From positions 1-19,617 of the forward strand of contig CAUCQW010000035.1 in the NCBI GenBank assembly GCA_958445065.1: a stretch of DNA of 19,617 nt, read 5' to 3'. This document shows positions 6,985 to 16,871 of the stretch, piece after piece (the first letter of the stretch is position 1; the number at the start of each line of letters is the position of its first letter). Both the position numbers and the translations under genes were made by a program. Source of the DNA: an uncultured Collinsella sp. (GTDB taxonomy: Bacteria; Actinomycetota; Coriobacteriia; Coriobacteriales; Coriobacteriaceae). Below the pieces are notes generated by a model. It was not told where the DNA came from. It was given only the letters and a program-made list of their open reading frames with translations, and did not search any database.

Positions 6985-8151
6985 TTAAGCAGCCGGGCAG
7001 ATCTTCTTGAAGAGCTCGATGACGTCGTCGAGCGTTGCCTCGCGCGGGTTACCCGGGAAGCAAGCGTCGGCCATGGCGTCCTTGGCCAGGACCTCGATCT
7101 CGTCAGCCTTCATGGCCTCGCAGACGTGCGGGATATTCACGTCGGCGGAAAGCTGCTTGACGGCGGCGATAGCGGCGTCGGCAGCCTCGTCGGTGCTCAT
7201 GCCCGTGGTGTCAACACCCATGGCAACGGCAACCTTGGCCAGGCGCTCAGCGCAAACCGGCTTGTTGAACTCCATGGCGATCGGCAGCAGCATGGCGCAA
7301 GCGACGCCGTGCGGGGTGTCGTAGTGAGCTGACAGGGTGTGAGCCATGGCGTGGTCGATGCCCAGGCCAACGTTGGAGAAGCCCATGCCGGCGACATACT
7401 GACCAAGGGCCATGCCCTCGCGACCGGAGCCGGGCTGACCGGACTTGGCCTCGGCGACGGAGTCACGCAGGTTCTCGCTGATCAGCTTAATAGCCTCAAA
7501 GTGGAACATGTCGGAGAGCTCCCAAGCGCCCTTGGTGGTGTAGCCCTCGATGGCGTGGGTCAGAGCGTCCATGCCAGTGGAAGCGGTCAGGCCGGCGGGC
7601 ATGGAGGCCATCATGTCGGGATCGACGACGGCGACCTCGGGGGCGTCGTTGGTGTCGACGCACACGAACTTGCGGACCTTCTCGGGGTCGGTGATGACGT
7701 AGTTGATGGTCACCTCGGCGGCGGTACCGGCGGTCGTCGGCACAGCGATGGTGAACACGGCGTGGTTCTTAGTGGGAGCAACGCCCTCGAGGCTGCGGAC
7801 ATCGGCGAACTCGGGGTTGTTGATGATGATGCCGATGGCCTTAGCAGTGTCCATGGAGGAGCCACCACCGATGGTCACGATAGCGTCAGCCTCGGCGGCC
7901 TTGAAGGCCTCGACGCCGTCCTTGACGTTCTGGATAGTGGGGTTGGGCTTGATCTCGGAGTAGAGGCTCCAAGCGATGCCGGCAGCGTCGAGCTCGTCGG
8001 TCACCTTAGCGGTAACGCCAAACTTGACCAGATCGGGGTCGGAGCAGACGAAGATCTTCTTGTAGCCGCGACGCTGGAGCTCGCCGGGGATCTCCTTGAT
8101 GGCGCCGGAACCATGATAAGAGATGGTATTGAGAACGAAACGATTAGCCAT
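6985..8151 (-). CDS. fucO: Iron-containing alcohol dehydrogenase, FucO (lactaldehyde reductase) type
   Basis: A 388-residue group III alcohol dehydrogenase very similar throughout to E. coli FucO, which reduces L-lactaldehyde to 1,2-propanediol with NADH and Fe2+. Shared blocks include NNPEFADVRSLEG, IPTTAGTAAEVTINYVITD-like VPTTAGTAAEV, and GQYVAGMGFSNVGLG. The nucleotide loop GGGSSMD is at 95-101. Predicted iron ligands are D195 and H199 in GMDALTHAIEG, H267 in GLGIDHAMAH and H281 in DTPHGVA. The ATG at 8151 follows GGGAGG at good spacing; the longer frame to 8193 lacks such support. No fucose or rhamnose genes are adjacent, so it could equally act on ethanol, propanediol or butanol in redox balancing. 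Family firm, substrate uncertain. Confidence 0.93.
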   Translation of the reverse strand: MANRFVLNTISYHGSGAIKEIPGELQRRGYKKIFVCSDPDLVKFGVTAKVTDELDAAGIAWSLYSEIKPNPTIQNVKDGVEAFKAAEADAIVTIGGGSSMDTAKAIGIIINNPEFADVRSLEGVAPTKNHAVFTIAVPTTAGTAAEVTINYVITDPEKVRKFVCVDTNDAPEVAVVDPDMMASMPAGLTASTGMDALTHAIEGYTTKGAWELSDMFHFEAIKLISENLRDSVAEAKSGQPGSGREGMALGQYVAGMGFSNVGLGIDHAMAHTLSAHYDTPHGVACAMLLPIAMEFNKPVCAERLAKVAVAMGVDTTGMSTDEAADAAIAAVKQLSADVNIPHVCEAMKADEIEVLAKDAMADACFPGNPREATLDDVIELFKKICPAA

Positions 8152-8210
8152 TGATAGCCTCCCATCGTGTGCGGGGCACCCATTACGCCCCACGCTATGA
8201 GTCCCATCCT

Positions 8211-8267
8211 AACGCTTTTGAAACAAAAAAACGCGTGAGAACGTCAAAATTGTTAAAGCGTTTCAAC
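8211..8267. promoter_or_regulatory. Inverted repeat upstream of the alcohol dehydrogenase gene
   Basis: AACGCTTT at 8211-8218 and AAAGCGTT at 8255-8262 form an 8-bp inverted repeat. The right copy is embedded in GTTAAAGCGTTTCAAC (8252-8267), itself an imperfect dyad. The pattern is reminiscent of LacI/CcpA-type operators but does not match the cre consensus. It lies 60-116 bases upstream of the alcohol dehydrogenase start, where its promoter should be. Confidence 0.35.
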
Positions 8268-8272
8268 AGATG

Positions 8273-8311
8273 ATGAAAAATATTGCGGCAAAGGGACAGC
8301 CCCTTTGCCGC
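8273..8311 (-). terminator. Rho-independent terminator of the DUF1275 gene
   Basis: GCGGCAAAGGG at 8285-8295 and CCCTTTGCCGC at 8301-8311 form a perfect 11-bp stem. On the minus strand it is followed by AATATTTTTC. It begins six bases past the stop codon at 8318. Confidence 0.9.
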
Positions 8312-8317
8312 ATTCGG

Positions 8318-9034
8318 TTACTTTCGGCAGCCCTCTTTCCAAGCCTCGGCCGCAACCTTCCAGCGTAAGCGCAAGTCGCGCTCGCGGTCGATGAACATGA
8401 TGGCAAACGCGACAAACAGCAGCAAGCTCGCCACGACGATGGCGTGCAGGCCCATGCGCTCAATACACCAGTTGCCCAACACGGCGCCAAACACAAAGGT
8501 AAAGATCACGCCAAAGTACAGCAGGCCGTTTTCCAAAAAGCCGCGCCTGTGGGTGATGATGTAATCGTCCACGTTTTGCAGCGCGTTGCGCAAGTTGCCG
8601 ATGCACATGGTCGTAGCGATGCCGTGACCGTGGATCTTGCGGAAGCTCTCGACCTGCATGCCGCAGGCAAACGAGGTGAGGCAGTTGGCGAGCAGGTTGA
8701 AATTGCCGCCCGGGATAAAGCTCACGCCCAGCAAGATGACGGCTTCAAAGAACACCGTTACCTGGCGCCAGTGAATCACGCTGCCAAACCGCTCATGCAC
8801 CAGGTCGGCAAGCATAATGCCCACGGCAAACGACACCACGGGGAAGAAGTAGCGTCCCGCAAGTGCCCAGTTGCCCTCCGAGATGCTCACGCCCACGAGC
8901 AGGATGTTGCCTGTCTGCGCGTTGGCGAAAACATGATCGCGCCCAATGTACGAATAGACGTCCATAAAGCCACCGGCGAGCGCCAAGATGATGCCCAGCT
9001 CAATAGACTCCGATATCTGTTTGGCACGCTGCAT
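8318..9034 (-). CDS. DUF1275 (YoaK family) membrane protein
   Basis: A 238-residue polytopic membrane protein of the DUF1275/YoaK family, normal in length. The N-terminal block LALAGGFMDVYSYIG followed by FANAQTGNILLVG is the family signature. About six membrane segments follow, at roughly 12-30, 38-52, 58-78, 92-110, 118-134, 172-190 and 195-215; one of these may be re-entrant. The function is unknown; members are annotated as possible transporters. The ATG at 9034 has GGAGG at 9045-9049, ten bases upstream. It is divergent from ygiQ and has its own terminator. The very long open frame extending upstream of this start is antisense to ygiQ and not coding. Confidence 0.9.
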   Translation of the reverse strand: MQRAKQISESIELGIILALAGGFMDVYSYIGRDHVFANAQTGNILLVGVSISEGNWALAGRYFFPVVSFAVGIMLADLVHERFGSVIHWRQVTVFFEAVILLGVSFIPGGNFNLLANCLTSFACGMQVESFRKIHGHGIATTMCIGNLRNALQNVDDYIITHRRGFLENGLLYFGVIFTFVFGAVLGNWCIERMGLHAIVVASLLLFVAFAIMFIDRERDLRLRWKVAAEAWKEGCRK

Positions 9035-9215
9035 CGTCGTGCATCCTCCTTGTTGACGACTCTCTCGTGCGTTGGCGGAAACATAGCCGCCGTTCATACT
9101 GTAACCCATTGACAACATGGCGTGCGCGCGAGACGGGTTCTCCAACGCGCAGATACACAGTCTGGAAACAAACGATCCCCGCATCGACGCGCCGATCCCC
9201 AGCTCATGTACTCCC

Positions 9216-9255
9216 CCAGTCTTTTTAGCTCCGTCCCAAAAAGACTGGTTACAAT
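9216..9255 (+). promoter_or_regulatory. Inverted repeat and -10 element upstream of ygiQ
   Basis: CCAGTCTTTTT at 9216-9226 and AAAAAGACTGG at 9238-9248 form a perfect 11-bp inverted repeat with an 11-base spacer. One base later comes TACAAT (9250-9255), a good -10 hexamer; no clear -35 element is visible. The repeat would cover the -35 region, the position of a repressor or activator site. It lacks a following T-run, so it is not a normal terminator. Confidence 0.5.
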
Positions 9256-9286
9256 TACGTGCAGCATACAGACACCGGGAGGGATC

Positions 9287-11428
9287 GTGGCAAAAAAGCC
9301 TCAGCACGCTCAGAACAACCAGCGCAGTCAGCAGGGCAAACAGGGCCAGCAGCAAAAGCGCGGCGGCAAGGCGCAGGCCACGGTCGCCCGCGCCAAGCAT
9401 TCCCAAGCGATGCCCGCCCGCCCCTGGCGCCCGGGCCGCGATAAGTTCCTCCCCGTCAGTCGAGCCGACATGGATGCACGCGGCTGGGACCAGTGCGACT
9501 TTGTCTACATCTGCGGCGACGCCTATGTGGACCATCCCAGCTTTGGCATGGCCATCATCAGCCGCGTACTCGACGCGCACGGCTACAAGGTGGGCATCAT
9601 CTGCCAACCCAACTGGACCGACCCCGCCAGCATCACCGTGCTCGGCGAGCCGCGCCTGGGGTTTCTCGTCAGTGCCGGCAACATGGACTCCATGGTCAAC
9701 CACTATTCGGTGACCAAGCACCGCCGCCACACCGACGCCTATACCCCCGGCGGCGAGGAAGGTCACCGCCCCAACCGTGCCGTCACGGTCTACGGCAATC
9801 TCATCCGCCAGACGTTCAAGGACGCCCCCATCATCATCGGCGGCATCGAGGCAAGCCTGCGCCGCCTGGCCCACTACGACTACTGGCAGGATAAGCTCAA
9901 GCGCTCGGTGCTGCTCGACTCGGGCGCCGACATCCTCATCTACGGCATGGGCGAGCACGCGATTGTCGAGATCGCCGACGCGCTCGACGCGGGGCTGCCC
10001 GTCGATCAGATCACCTATATCAACGGCACCGTTTACCGCACGAGTTCGCTCGACGAGGTCTACGACTACGACCTGCTGCCCAGCTGGGACGACCTTGCCG
10101 CCGACAAGCTCAACTACGCGCGCAGCTTTAACGTGCAGCAGCAGAACATGGACCCCATCACCGGACATCGTCTGGTAGAGCCCTACCCCAACAGCGTCTA
10201 TGTGGTGCAGAACCCGCCGTCGGCAACACTCACCACCGACGAGATGGACGAGGTGGCCGAACTCCCCTACGCACGCGATTGGCATCCCGACTACGACGCA
10301 GCGGGCGGCGTGCCGGCCTTTGCCGAGATCAAGTTTTCCATTAGCTCCAACCGCGGCTGTTTTGGCGAGTGCTCGTTTTGCGCGCTCACCTTCCACCAGG
10401 GCCGCGTGCTGCAGATGCGCAGCCACGACTCGATTATGCGCGAGGCCGAGCTGCTCACGCGCGATCCCGAGTTTAAGGGCTACATCAACGACGTGGGAGG
10501 ACCGACGGCCAACTTTAGCCGTCCTGCCTGCGACAAGCAGCTCAAGCACGGCGTGTGCAAGAACAAGCGCTGCCTGTGGCCGAGCGTATGCAAGAACATG
10601 GTGGTCGACGAGAGCGGCTACACGCAGCTGCTGCGCGACCTGCGCCAGCTGCCGGGCGTCAAAAAGGTCTTCGTGCGCAGCGGCATCCGTTTTGACTACA
10701 CCATGGCCGATGCCTCGGACGAGTTTTTGCGCGAGCTGCTGGAGCATCATGTCTCAGGCCAGCTGCGCGTAGCGCCCGAGCACGTGAGCGATGCGGTGCT
10801 GTCAGTGATGGGCAAGCCGAGCCGAGCCGTCTACGACGCGTTCTGCCGCAAATTTGAACGCTTGAACCGCGAATACGGACTCAAGCAGTACGTGGTGCCG
10901 TATCTAATCTCGAGCCACCCCGGCTCGACCATGAAGGAAGCCGTGGACCTTGCCGAAGCCGTGCGCGACATGGGCTACATGCCCGAACAGGTGCAGGACT
11001 TCTACCCCACCCCGTCCACCATGTCGACGTGCATGTACTACACCGGCGTGGACCCGCGCACCATGAAACCGATCTATGTGGCGCGCGACCCGCACGAGAA
11101 GGCCATGCAACGCGCGCTCATCCAGTATCGCAAGCCCGAGAACTACAAGCTGGTACGCGAGGCGCTGGAAAAGGCTGGCCGTCGCGACCTGATCGGCTAC
11201 ACCAAGCATTGCCTGATTCGCCCCGTGCCGCCACGCCCGGGCGAGACATCTGCTGGCGGTGGGCATGGCACCGGCAAGAAGGGCGGCAAGCCACATGGTG
11301 GCGCCGCCGGCAAGGGGCCTAAAGGCAGCAAGGGGCACAGCGGCATGTCGCGCGCGCAAAACACTGCCGGGCGCAACCGTGCAGCTCAGGGGCGTCAGGG
11401 TGCCAACGGAGGCGGGCGTCGCAACTAG
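9287..11428 (+). CDS. ygiQ: YgiQ family radical SAM protein
   Basis: A 713-residue YgiQ (UPF0313) radical SAM protein. The family's N-terminal domain starts near RPWRPGRDKFLP, with CDFVYICGDAYVDHPSFG following. The radical SAM cluster motif CFGECSFC places ligands at C358, C362 and C365. RSGIRFDYT, LRVAPEHVSD and QDFYPTPSTMSTCMYYTG are further family blocks. The reaction catalysed is unknown. The GTG at 9287 is chosen because GGGAGG stands just before it; the open frame upstream is not conserved-looking. About 35 Gln/Lys-rich residues precede the domain and about 70 Gly/Lys/Arg-rich residues follow it. Both tails look disordered and basic, perhaps for nucleic-acid contact. It is monocistronic with a hairpin downstream. 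Confidence 0.93.
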   Translation: MAKKPQHAQNNQRSQQGKQGQQQKRGGKAQATVARAKHSQAMPARPWRPGRDKFLPVSRADMDARGWDQCDFVYICGDAYVDHPSFGMAIISRVLDAHGYKVGIICQPNWTDPASITVLGEPRLGFLVSAGNMDSMVNHYSVTKHRRHTDAYTPGGEEGHRPNRAVTVYGNLIRQTFKDAPIIIGGIEASLRRLAHYDYWQDKLKRSVLLDSGADILIYGMGEHAIVEIADALDAGLPVDQITYINGTVYRTSSLDEVYDYDLLPSWDDLAADKLNYARSFNVQQQNMDPITGHRLVEPYPNSVYVVQNPPSATLTTDEMDEVAELPYARDWHPDYDAAGGVPAFAEIKFSISSNRGCFGECSFCALTFHQGRVLQMRSHDSIMREAELLTRDPEFKGYINDVGGPTANFSRPACDKQLKHGVCKNKRCLWPSVCKNMVVDESGYTQLLRDLRQLPGVKKVFVRSGIRFDYTMADASDEFLRELLEHHVSGQLRVAPEHVSDAVLSVMGKPSRAVYDAFCRKFERLNREYGLKQYVVPYLISSHPGSTMKEAVDLAEAVRDMGYMPEQVQDFYPTPSTMSTCMYYTGVDPRTMKPIYVARDPHEKAMQRALIQYRKPENYKLVREALEKAGRRDLIGYTKHCLIRPVPPRPGETSAGGGHGTGKKGGKPHGGAAGKGPKGSKGHSGMSRAQNTAGRNRAAQGRQGANGGGRRN

Positions 11429-11482
11429 GGCGGCGAGGCGGCATGCCGCCGTTGGCGACACGACACGCCCCACCAATAAAAT

Positions 11483-11525
11483 GCCGCTCGCCGGGGCGTC
11501 GCAGAACGATTCCCCGGCGAGCGGC
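11483..11525. terminator. Hairpin terminator shared by ygiQ and the PTS operon
   Basis: A perfect 14-bp stem, 11483-11496 with 11512-11525, has a 15-base loop. It lies between the convergent ends of ygiQ (11428) and the PTS gene (11555). On the minus strand it is followed by ATTTTATT, a modest T-rich run; on the plus strand by an AT-rich stretch. It is likely to work in both directions and better on the minus strand. A small perfect palindrome, GGCGGCATGCCGCC, lies at 11437-11450. Confidence 0.7.
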
Positions 11526-11554
11526 CGATTAATATTGTCTATCTCAAGACGTTG

Positions 11555-12925
11555 TTACTTTTTGTCGAAACGACCATAGAGCGCAAACGAGAGCGCCGCA
11601 GAGATAACCCAAGTCAAAGCGATGCAGACGACAATCATGATCAGGTTCATGGGATTACCGCTTGGATCGGCATAAACGGGCAACGAGGTAATGCCAGGCA
11701 TAACAAAGCCGAAGCACTTAGCGCCCAGAACAACGGTGAGCGCGCCGCCAATGCCATCCGCAATCATCGCAGCGATAAGCGGAGTCCTGTTAGGAACCTG
11801 AACGGTAAACAAGGCGGGCTCGGAAATTCCCATAAATGCTGAGAAGGCGCACGTCATTGCAGCGGACTTGAGCTTTTCGTCGGTCATGCGCAGAGCTGCA
11901 CCAAAAGACGCACCGCTTTCGGCGAGGTTATGGCAGAAAGAGATCGGGAGCAGATAGTCATACCCCAGCGTTGCGATATTGGAAATCTGGATGGGGCTCG
12001 TCGACTGGTGCATGCCAAAGAGCACGATAAGCGGCATAAAGAAGCCCAGCAGAAAACCGGCAACGGGACCTAACGTCGAGAATAGCCAAACGATACCGTT
12101 GGCAAGACCAAGACCGCACCAGGCACCAATCGGGGCGAGCACAAACAGGTTGACCGGAATCACGATAGCAAGGGAGAGCGCCGGAACGACAACGAGCTTA
12201 AAGAGATCCGGCACGACTTTGTCGATTGCGCGATATACAAAAGACAAGCCAATGACGCCAAAGATGACCGGGAACACGGAATCGGCGTAGCTAAAAATCG
12301 GCACCGTAAAACCGAACAACGCAAGAGGCGTCTCGCCCGTACCGACAGCGTTGACAATAGTCGGGTACATCAGCGATCCGGCAACACAAAGCGCAAGCGA
12401 ACGGTTGACTCGGAACTTATCAGCTGTAGACATTGCCAGCAAAAACGGCAAGAAGTAGAACGGGATATCCGAAATCATATTGAATATCGCAAAGTCGCCG
12501 GCACCCGTGTCGATTCCAAAAGCCGCGATAGCAGCCAGGATGCCCTTTACGATGCCTCCCGCCACCAGTGCGGGAATGATAGCGGAGAAGATGCCGGTGA
12601 TGATATCGAATACGCGAGCCGAACCTTTTTGGAGCTCAGGCTGCTCGGCGTCGGCGGAGACCTCGCCACCCATCCTGTCGCCAAGCATGGGCTCCAATTC
12701 GTCATATACCGACCCCACGCTGGCGCCGATGATAACCTGCCACTGCCCGTCTTTAACCTGCGCGCCCAAGGCGCCGTCAAGCGTCTTAAGGGCCTCCAGG
12801 TCTGCCTTGCTATCGTCCTTCAGGTTGAACCTCAGCCTTGTAATGCAGTGCGTTGCCATAACAACGTTATCGGCGCCGCCCACGAGCTCGAGGACACGAG
12901 CGGCCAGTTCCTTCTTGTCTGCCAT
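11555..12925 (-). CDS. PTS beta-glucoside-type permease, IIBC subunit
   Basis: A 456-residue phosphotransferase permease of the glucose/glucoside superfamily. Residues 1-85 are the IIB domain, with the phosphorylated cysteine C27 in ATHCITRLRF. After a linker (about 86-100), the IIC domain spans about 10 membrane segments to the C-terminus. It contains GMHQSTSPIQ and the substrate-loop motif GISEPALF. It imports and phosphorylates a beta-glucoside at the membrane. There is no IIA domain in the protein or window, so a separate glucose-type IIA must supply the phosphate. The ATG at 12925 follows AGGAG, which overlaps the stop codon of the upstream glucosidase gene (11-base gap), so the two are cotranscribed and probably translationally coupled. 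Cellobiose, arbutin and salicin are equally possible substrates. Confidence 0.93.
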   Translation of the reverse strand: MADKKELAARVLELVGGADNVVMATHCITRLRFNLKDDSKADLEALKTLDGALGAQVKDGQWQVIIGASVGSVYDELEPMLGDRMGGEVSADAEQPELQKGSARVFDIITGIFSAIIPALVAGGIVKGILAAIAAFGIDTGAGDFAIFNMISDIPFYFLPFLLAMSTADKFRVNRSLALCVAGSLMYPTIVNAVGTGETPLALFGFTVPIFSYADSVFPVIFGVIGLSFVYRAIDKVVPDLFKLVVVPALSLAIVIPVNLFVLAPIGAWCGLGLANGIVWLFSTLGPVAGFLLGFFMPLIVLFGMHQSTSPIQISNIATLGYDYLLPISFCHNLAESGASFGAALRMTDEKLKSAAMTCAFSAFMGISEPALFTVQVPNRTPLIAAMIADGIGGALTVVLGAKCFGFVMPGITSLPVYADPSGNPMNLIMIVVCIALTWVISAALSFALYGRFDKK

Positions 12926-12936
12926 AACAATCACTC

Positions 12937-14564
<1,628 letters not shown>

Positions 14565-14568
14565 CCCC

Positions 14569-15561
14569 ATGGATTCGAATCTCAAACAGCTGCTCTATAC
14601 GCATACCGAGACCGAAGAGTGGCATCGCACACATCCGGGAGAGCTCAGCCCGCGATATAACAGGGTGGAAACCACAACCATTAACGGCGAAGAGGTCTAT
14701 CTGTTTGATTGGAAAGAAACTCTCGACGAAAACCCCGTGGGCCTTATCAAGGAGTCGCGCTTTACCGATATTCCTCCTCATATCAATCGGGATATGGAGC
14801 TTAACTACGTGTACGACGGCGTCTGCACGTTTATCGTCAACGAACGGCGACTACTCCTTAAAAAGGGCGACGTGCTCATTTGCAACACCGGCGTAGTCAG
14901 AAGCGTTCCATACGTTAAGGGCGAGCATGATATCGTCATTTCGATCGTCTTCAAAAAAGAAATGTTCGATTCGTTGTTCCTGAGCCAGCTACCCGGCGCG
15001 TCACCATTAACGAATCTTCTATTTGATTTTGTGTCCAAAAACCGCGAGGCCCGAAAATATCTCATTCTTCCAGAGGAATACGCCCGACATGCGCGACGCC
15101 TCATCGAGATGCTCTTTATCGAATATCACTTTAAAGATGCCTATTCCAATGAACTCATGAGGCACCTCGCCGTCAGCCTATTCCTTGTTCTCATTCGAGG
15201 ACTGTACCGACGCTCCGCAACTGATAACCAGGCGATCATGTCGGACGAACGCATCGTGTCGATTCTGAATCATATTGAGCGAAGCTACGGCGACTGCACA
15301 CTCGAAAGCATTGCGAGCGATACGGGTTATAGCACCAGCTATCTCAGCAGCTTGATCAAGCAAAAAACCGGCAAAACGTTTTCGCAAATCAAGCTCAACC
15401 AGCAGCTCACAGAGGCGGCATATCTTCTCAATAACACCGAGCGCAGCGTGCAGTATGTAGCCCGAAAAGTCGGCATCTCCAACATGTCATTCTTTTACTC
15501 AAAATTTAAAGAAGCATTCGGCGAAACGCCAGGTGCGTTCAGGACGCATCGGTCTAATTAA
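14569..15561 (+). CDS. AraC-family transcriptional regulator
   Basis: A 330-residue regulator. An N-terminal cupin-like sensing domain, about 55-130, includes DIPPHINRDMELNYVYDG and LLLKKGDVLIC. The C-terminal AraC double helix-turn-helix, about 228-328, has TLESIASDTGYSTSYLSSLIK as the first unit and the conserved VARKVGISNMSFFYSKFKEAFG followed by TPGAFR as the second. It should bind a sugar or sugar phosphate and regulate the divergent glucosidase-PTS operon. The ATG at 14569 has GGAG at 14559-14562, within the operator copy, so autoregulation by occluding its own region is plausible. GC content looks lower than in flanking housekeeping genes. It ends two bases from the convergent CPBP gene, with no terminator between. 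Confidence 0.92.
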   Translation: MDSNLKQLLYTHTETEEWHRTHPGELSPRYNRVETTTINGEEVYLFDWKETLDENPVGLIKESRFTDIPPHINRDMELNYVYDGVCTFIVNERRLLLKKGDVLICNTGVVRSVPYVKGEHDIVISIVFKKEMFDSLFLSQLPGASPLTNLLFDFVSKNREARKYLILPEEYARHARRLIEMLFIEYHFKDAYSNELMRHLAVSLFLVLIRGLYRRSATDNQAIMSDERIVSILNHIERSYGDCTLESIASDTGYSTSYLSSLIKQKTGKTFSQIKLNQQLTEAAYLLNNTERSVQYVARKVGISNMSFFYSKFKEAFGETPGAFRTHRSN

Positions 15562-15563
15562 AG

Positions 15564-16484
15564 TCATTGATAATCAGGTCGATCAGTTTCACATGGCTCA
15601 GAAATGCACGACCGGAGCAGCGAGCGCATCGCCTCTACCAGCACAAAGCCGGCGATGGCAACCGTGACCGCCACGTCGAGCGGTGTGTTCACAAACCACA
15701 GCAGCCCCATGAGATACGACCCGGCATTAAAGGCAAAGTGCAGCAGGATCGTGTAGCGGAGCTTTCCAGTGGTCACGAGCACCCAACCAAAAATGAGACC
15801 GGCAGCGCCCGCATAGCAGCCCTGCACCCAGTTCATGTGCATAAAGCCGAAGACCGCCGCCTGCAGTACGATTGCCGCGGCGACGCCCCAGGCACTCGGG
15901 GCCTCCCAGGGCGCTATGGCGCCGTCTTGCGCGTTCACGCGGCGCCGACGTTTCCAGAGCGGATGGCACTGTGGATTAAACGCACGCAGTGAGAACTCAA
16001 AGATGATGCCGCGCACTAGGAGCTCTTCGCAAAATGGCGCGCCAATCACCGTGGTCAGAACGGACAGATAGCTCGTGTCGCCCATGCCTGTTTCCTCGAC
16101 GAGCTCGCTATAGTCTGCCGCGACCTCGGGCAGCAGCGACAGCACGCCGTCGCATAGGTAGCTAATGACCACCTGCATGGACAGGCCGATCACGACAACG
16201 CAGACGATGCGCTTCCATGCCGCGCCTGCTCCCCCACCGAGCGGGTGCTCGCCTTGCCGGCGCGCCATAAACGAGCGCGGCCACAGATAACGCCACCACA
16301 GCAGCGCCATCAAAAACGACGCCGTCTGAGCGGCGGCCTGGAACCATTGGATATCGAGATTGTCGATCGGATAGCCCGTCAGCGCCGACACGGCATCGAG
16401 AACAGAAAACAGAACCACGCTCAGGGCTATATCGGCAGCGACAACGCCAAAACAGGCAAGCGCCCACGCTATCGCATTGAGCAT
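15564..16484 (-). CDS. CPBP family intramembrane metalloprotease
   Basis: A 306-residue membrane protein of the CPBP (CAAX protease and bacteriocin-processing, ABI) family. Three catalytic motifs are present in order: EELLVR (E153, E154, R158), FGFMH (H216) and HFAFN (H249, N253). About eight hydrophobic segments are visible, including one near the N-terminus at 2-30. A basic loop containing KRRRR at about 178-182 lies between the first two motifs. Roles range from prenyl-protein processing to peptide or bacteriocin self-immunity; nothing nearby tells which. The ATG at 16484 follows GAGGAGG with five-base spacing; the upstream in-frame ATG lacks this. Convergent with the AraC gene, and downstream of the antitoxin-like gene on the same strand. 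Confidence 0.9.
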   Translation of the reverse strand: MLNAIAWALACFGVVAADIALSVVLFSVLDAVSALTGYPIDNLDIQWFQAAAQTASFLMALLWWRYLWPRSFMARRQGEHPLGGGAGAAWKRIVCVVVIGLSMQVVISYLCDGVLSLLPEVAADYSELVEETGMGDTSYLSVLTTVIGAPFCEELLVRGIIFEFSLRAFNPQCHPLWKRRRRVNAQDGAIAPWEAPSAWGVAAAIVLQAAVFGFMHMNWVQGCYAGAAGLIFGWVLVTTGKLRYTILLHFAFNAGSYLMGLLWFVNTPLDVAVTVAIAGFVLVEAMRSLLRSCISEPCETDRPDYQ

Positions 16485-16540
16485 GCCAACCTCCTCAAAA
16501 CCGTTCCCTAGTTCTACCACAACTCGGCAGAGAGCTGATT

Positions 16541-16566
16541 CCATGGGGACGGAGGAAAACGGATCA
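16541..16566. repeat. Intergenic repeat motif, copy A
   Basis: The 15-base core GGACGGAGGAAAACG (16547-16561) recurs exactly at 16944-16958, and with flanks the similarity reaches about 25 positions. Copy A starts two bases beyond the stop codon of the antitoxin-like gene when read on the minus strand. Confidence 0.7.
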
Positions 16567-16567
16567 C

Positions 16568-16768
16568 TTATTGATAAGAATCGGGCGCAGTGCCAAAGGC
16601 CCCGCTGGGCGAGATGTCGAACGGGAAGGTGCCGCAGCGATTGAACGCGGCGATAAACATGCGGATGGCGTTGGACGGCGTGGTGCCCACGAGCTGGGTT
16701 GCCGCCGCGAAGGCTGCCTTCTCCTCAGGCAAGACCTTCGCGACTACGGGGGTCATGTGTTCTGCCAT
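16568..16768 (-). CDS. RelB/DinJ-type antitoxin-like protein, orphan
   Basis: A 66-residue protein resembling the RelB/DinJ antitoxin family. A short N-terminal strand (TPVVAKVLPEEKAAF) is followed by the ribbon-helix-helix helix region LVGTTPSNAIRMFIAAFNRC, then GTFPFDIS as in DinJ-type proteins. Antitoxins of this family bind DNA as dimers and neutralise a RelE/YafQ ribonuclease. No toxin gene is present on either side: upstream is a structured non-coding stretch and then the ABC transporter gene, downstream a protease gene. The ATG at 16768 is supported by AAGGAAG eight or so bases upstream; the longer frame to 16843 runs through the structured leader. It may be a solitary regulator or the remnant of a toxin-antitoxin pair. 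Confidence 0.75.
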   Translation of the reverse strand: MAEHMTPVVAKVLPEEKAAFAAATQLVGTTPSNAIRMFIAAFNRCGTFPFDISPSGAFGTAPDSYQ

Positions 16769-16803
16769 GGCGCTTCCTTTTTGAAACGACGGTAGTGCGG
16801 ATA

Positions 16804-16860
16804 GATGCGGGCCACGCGGCTGGGCGACGGGCTGTGAAGGCAACCCGATTGGCCCGCATC
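16804..16860 (-). promoter_or_regulatory. Structured leader hairpin of the antitoxin-like gene
   Basis: GATGCGGGCC at 16804-16813 pairs perfectly with GGCCCGCATC at 16851-16860. Inside, CGGGCTG near 16828-16834 can pair with CAACCCG near 16841-16847 apart from one mismatch. If transcription starts to the right, this would be a two-tier RNA hairpin some 36 bases before the start codon. Confidence 0.5.
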
Positions 16861-16871
16861 CGGAGTTTGTT

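Noticed and set aside
7339..8154. Plus-strand open frame of 271 codons inside the alcohol dehydrogenase gene
   Set aside because: Antisense shadow of a highly conserved enzyme; composition is Gly/Val/Asp-rich and without motifs.
9035..10750. Upstream extension of the DUF1275 gene to about 810 residues
   Set aside because: The extension is antisense to ygiQ. The DUF1275 domain begins at the ATG at 9034 with a good GGAGG, and nothing upstream resembles a protein family.
16551..16795. GGAGGAAA in repeat copy A as a ribosome binding site for a plus-strand gene starting TTG at 16571
   Set aside because: The frame is antisense to the antitoxin-like gene, and the same motif at 16944 is not followed by a reading frame.
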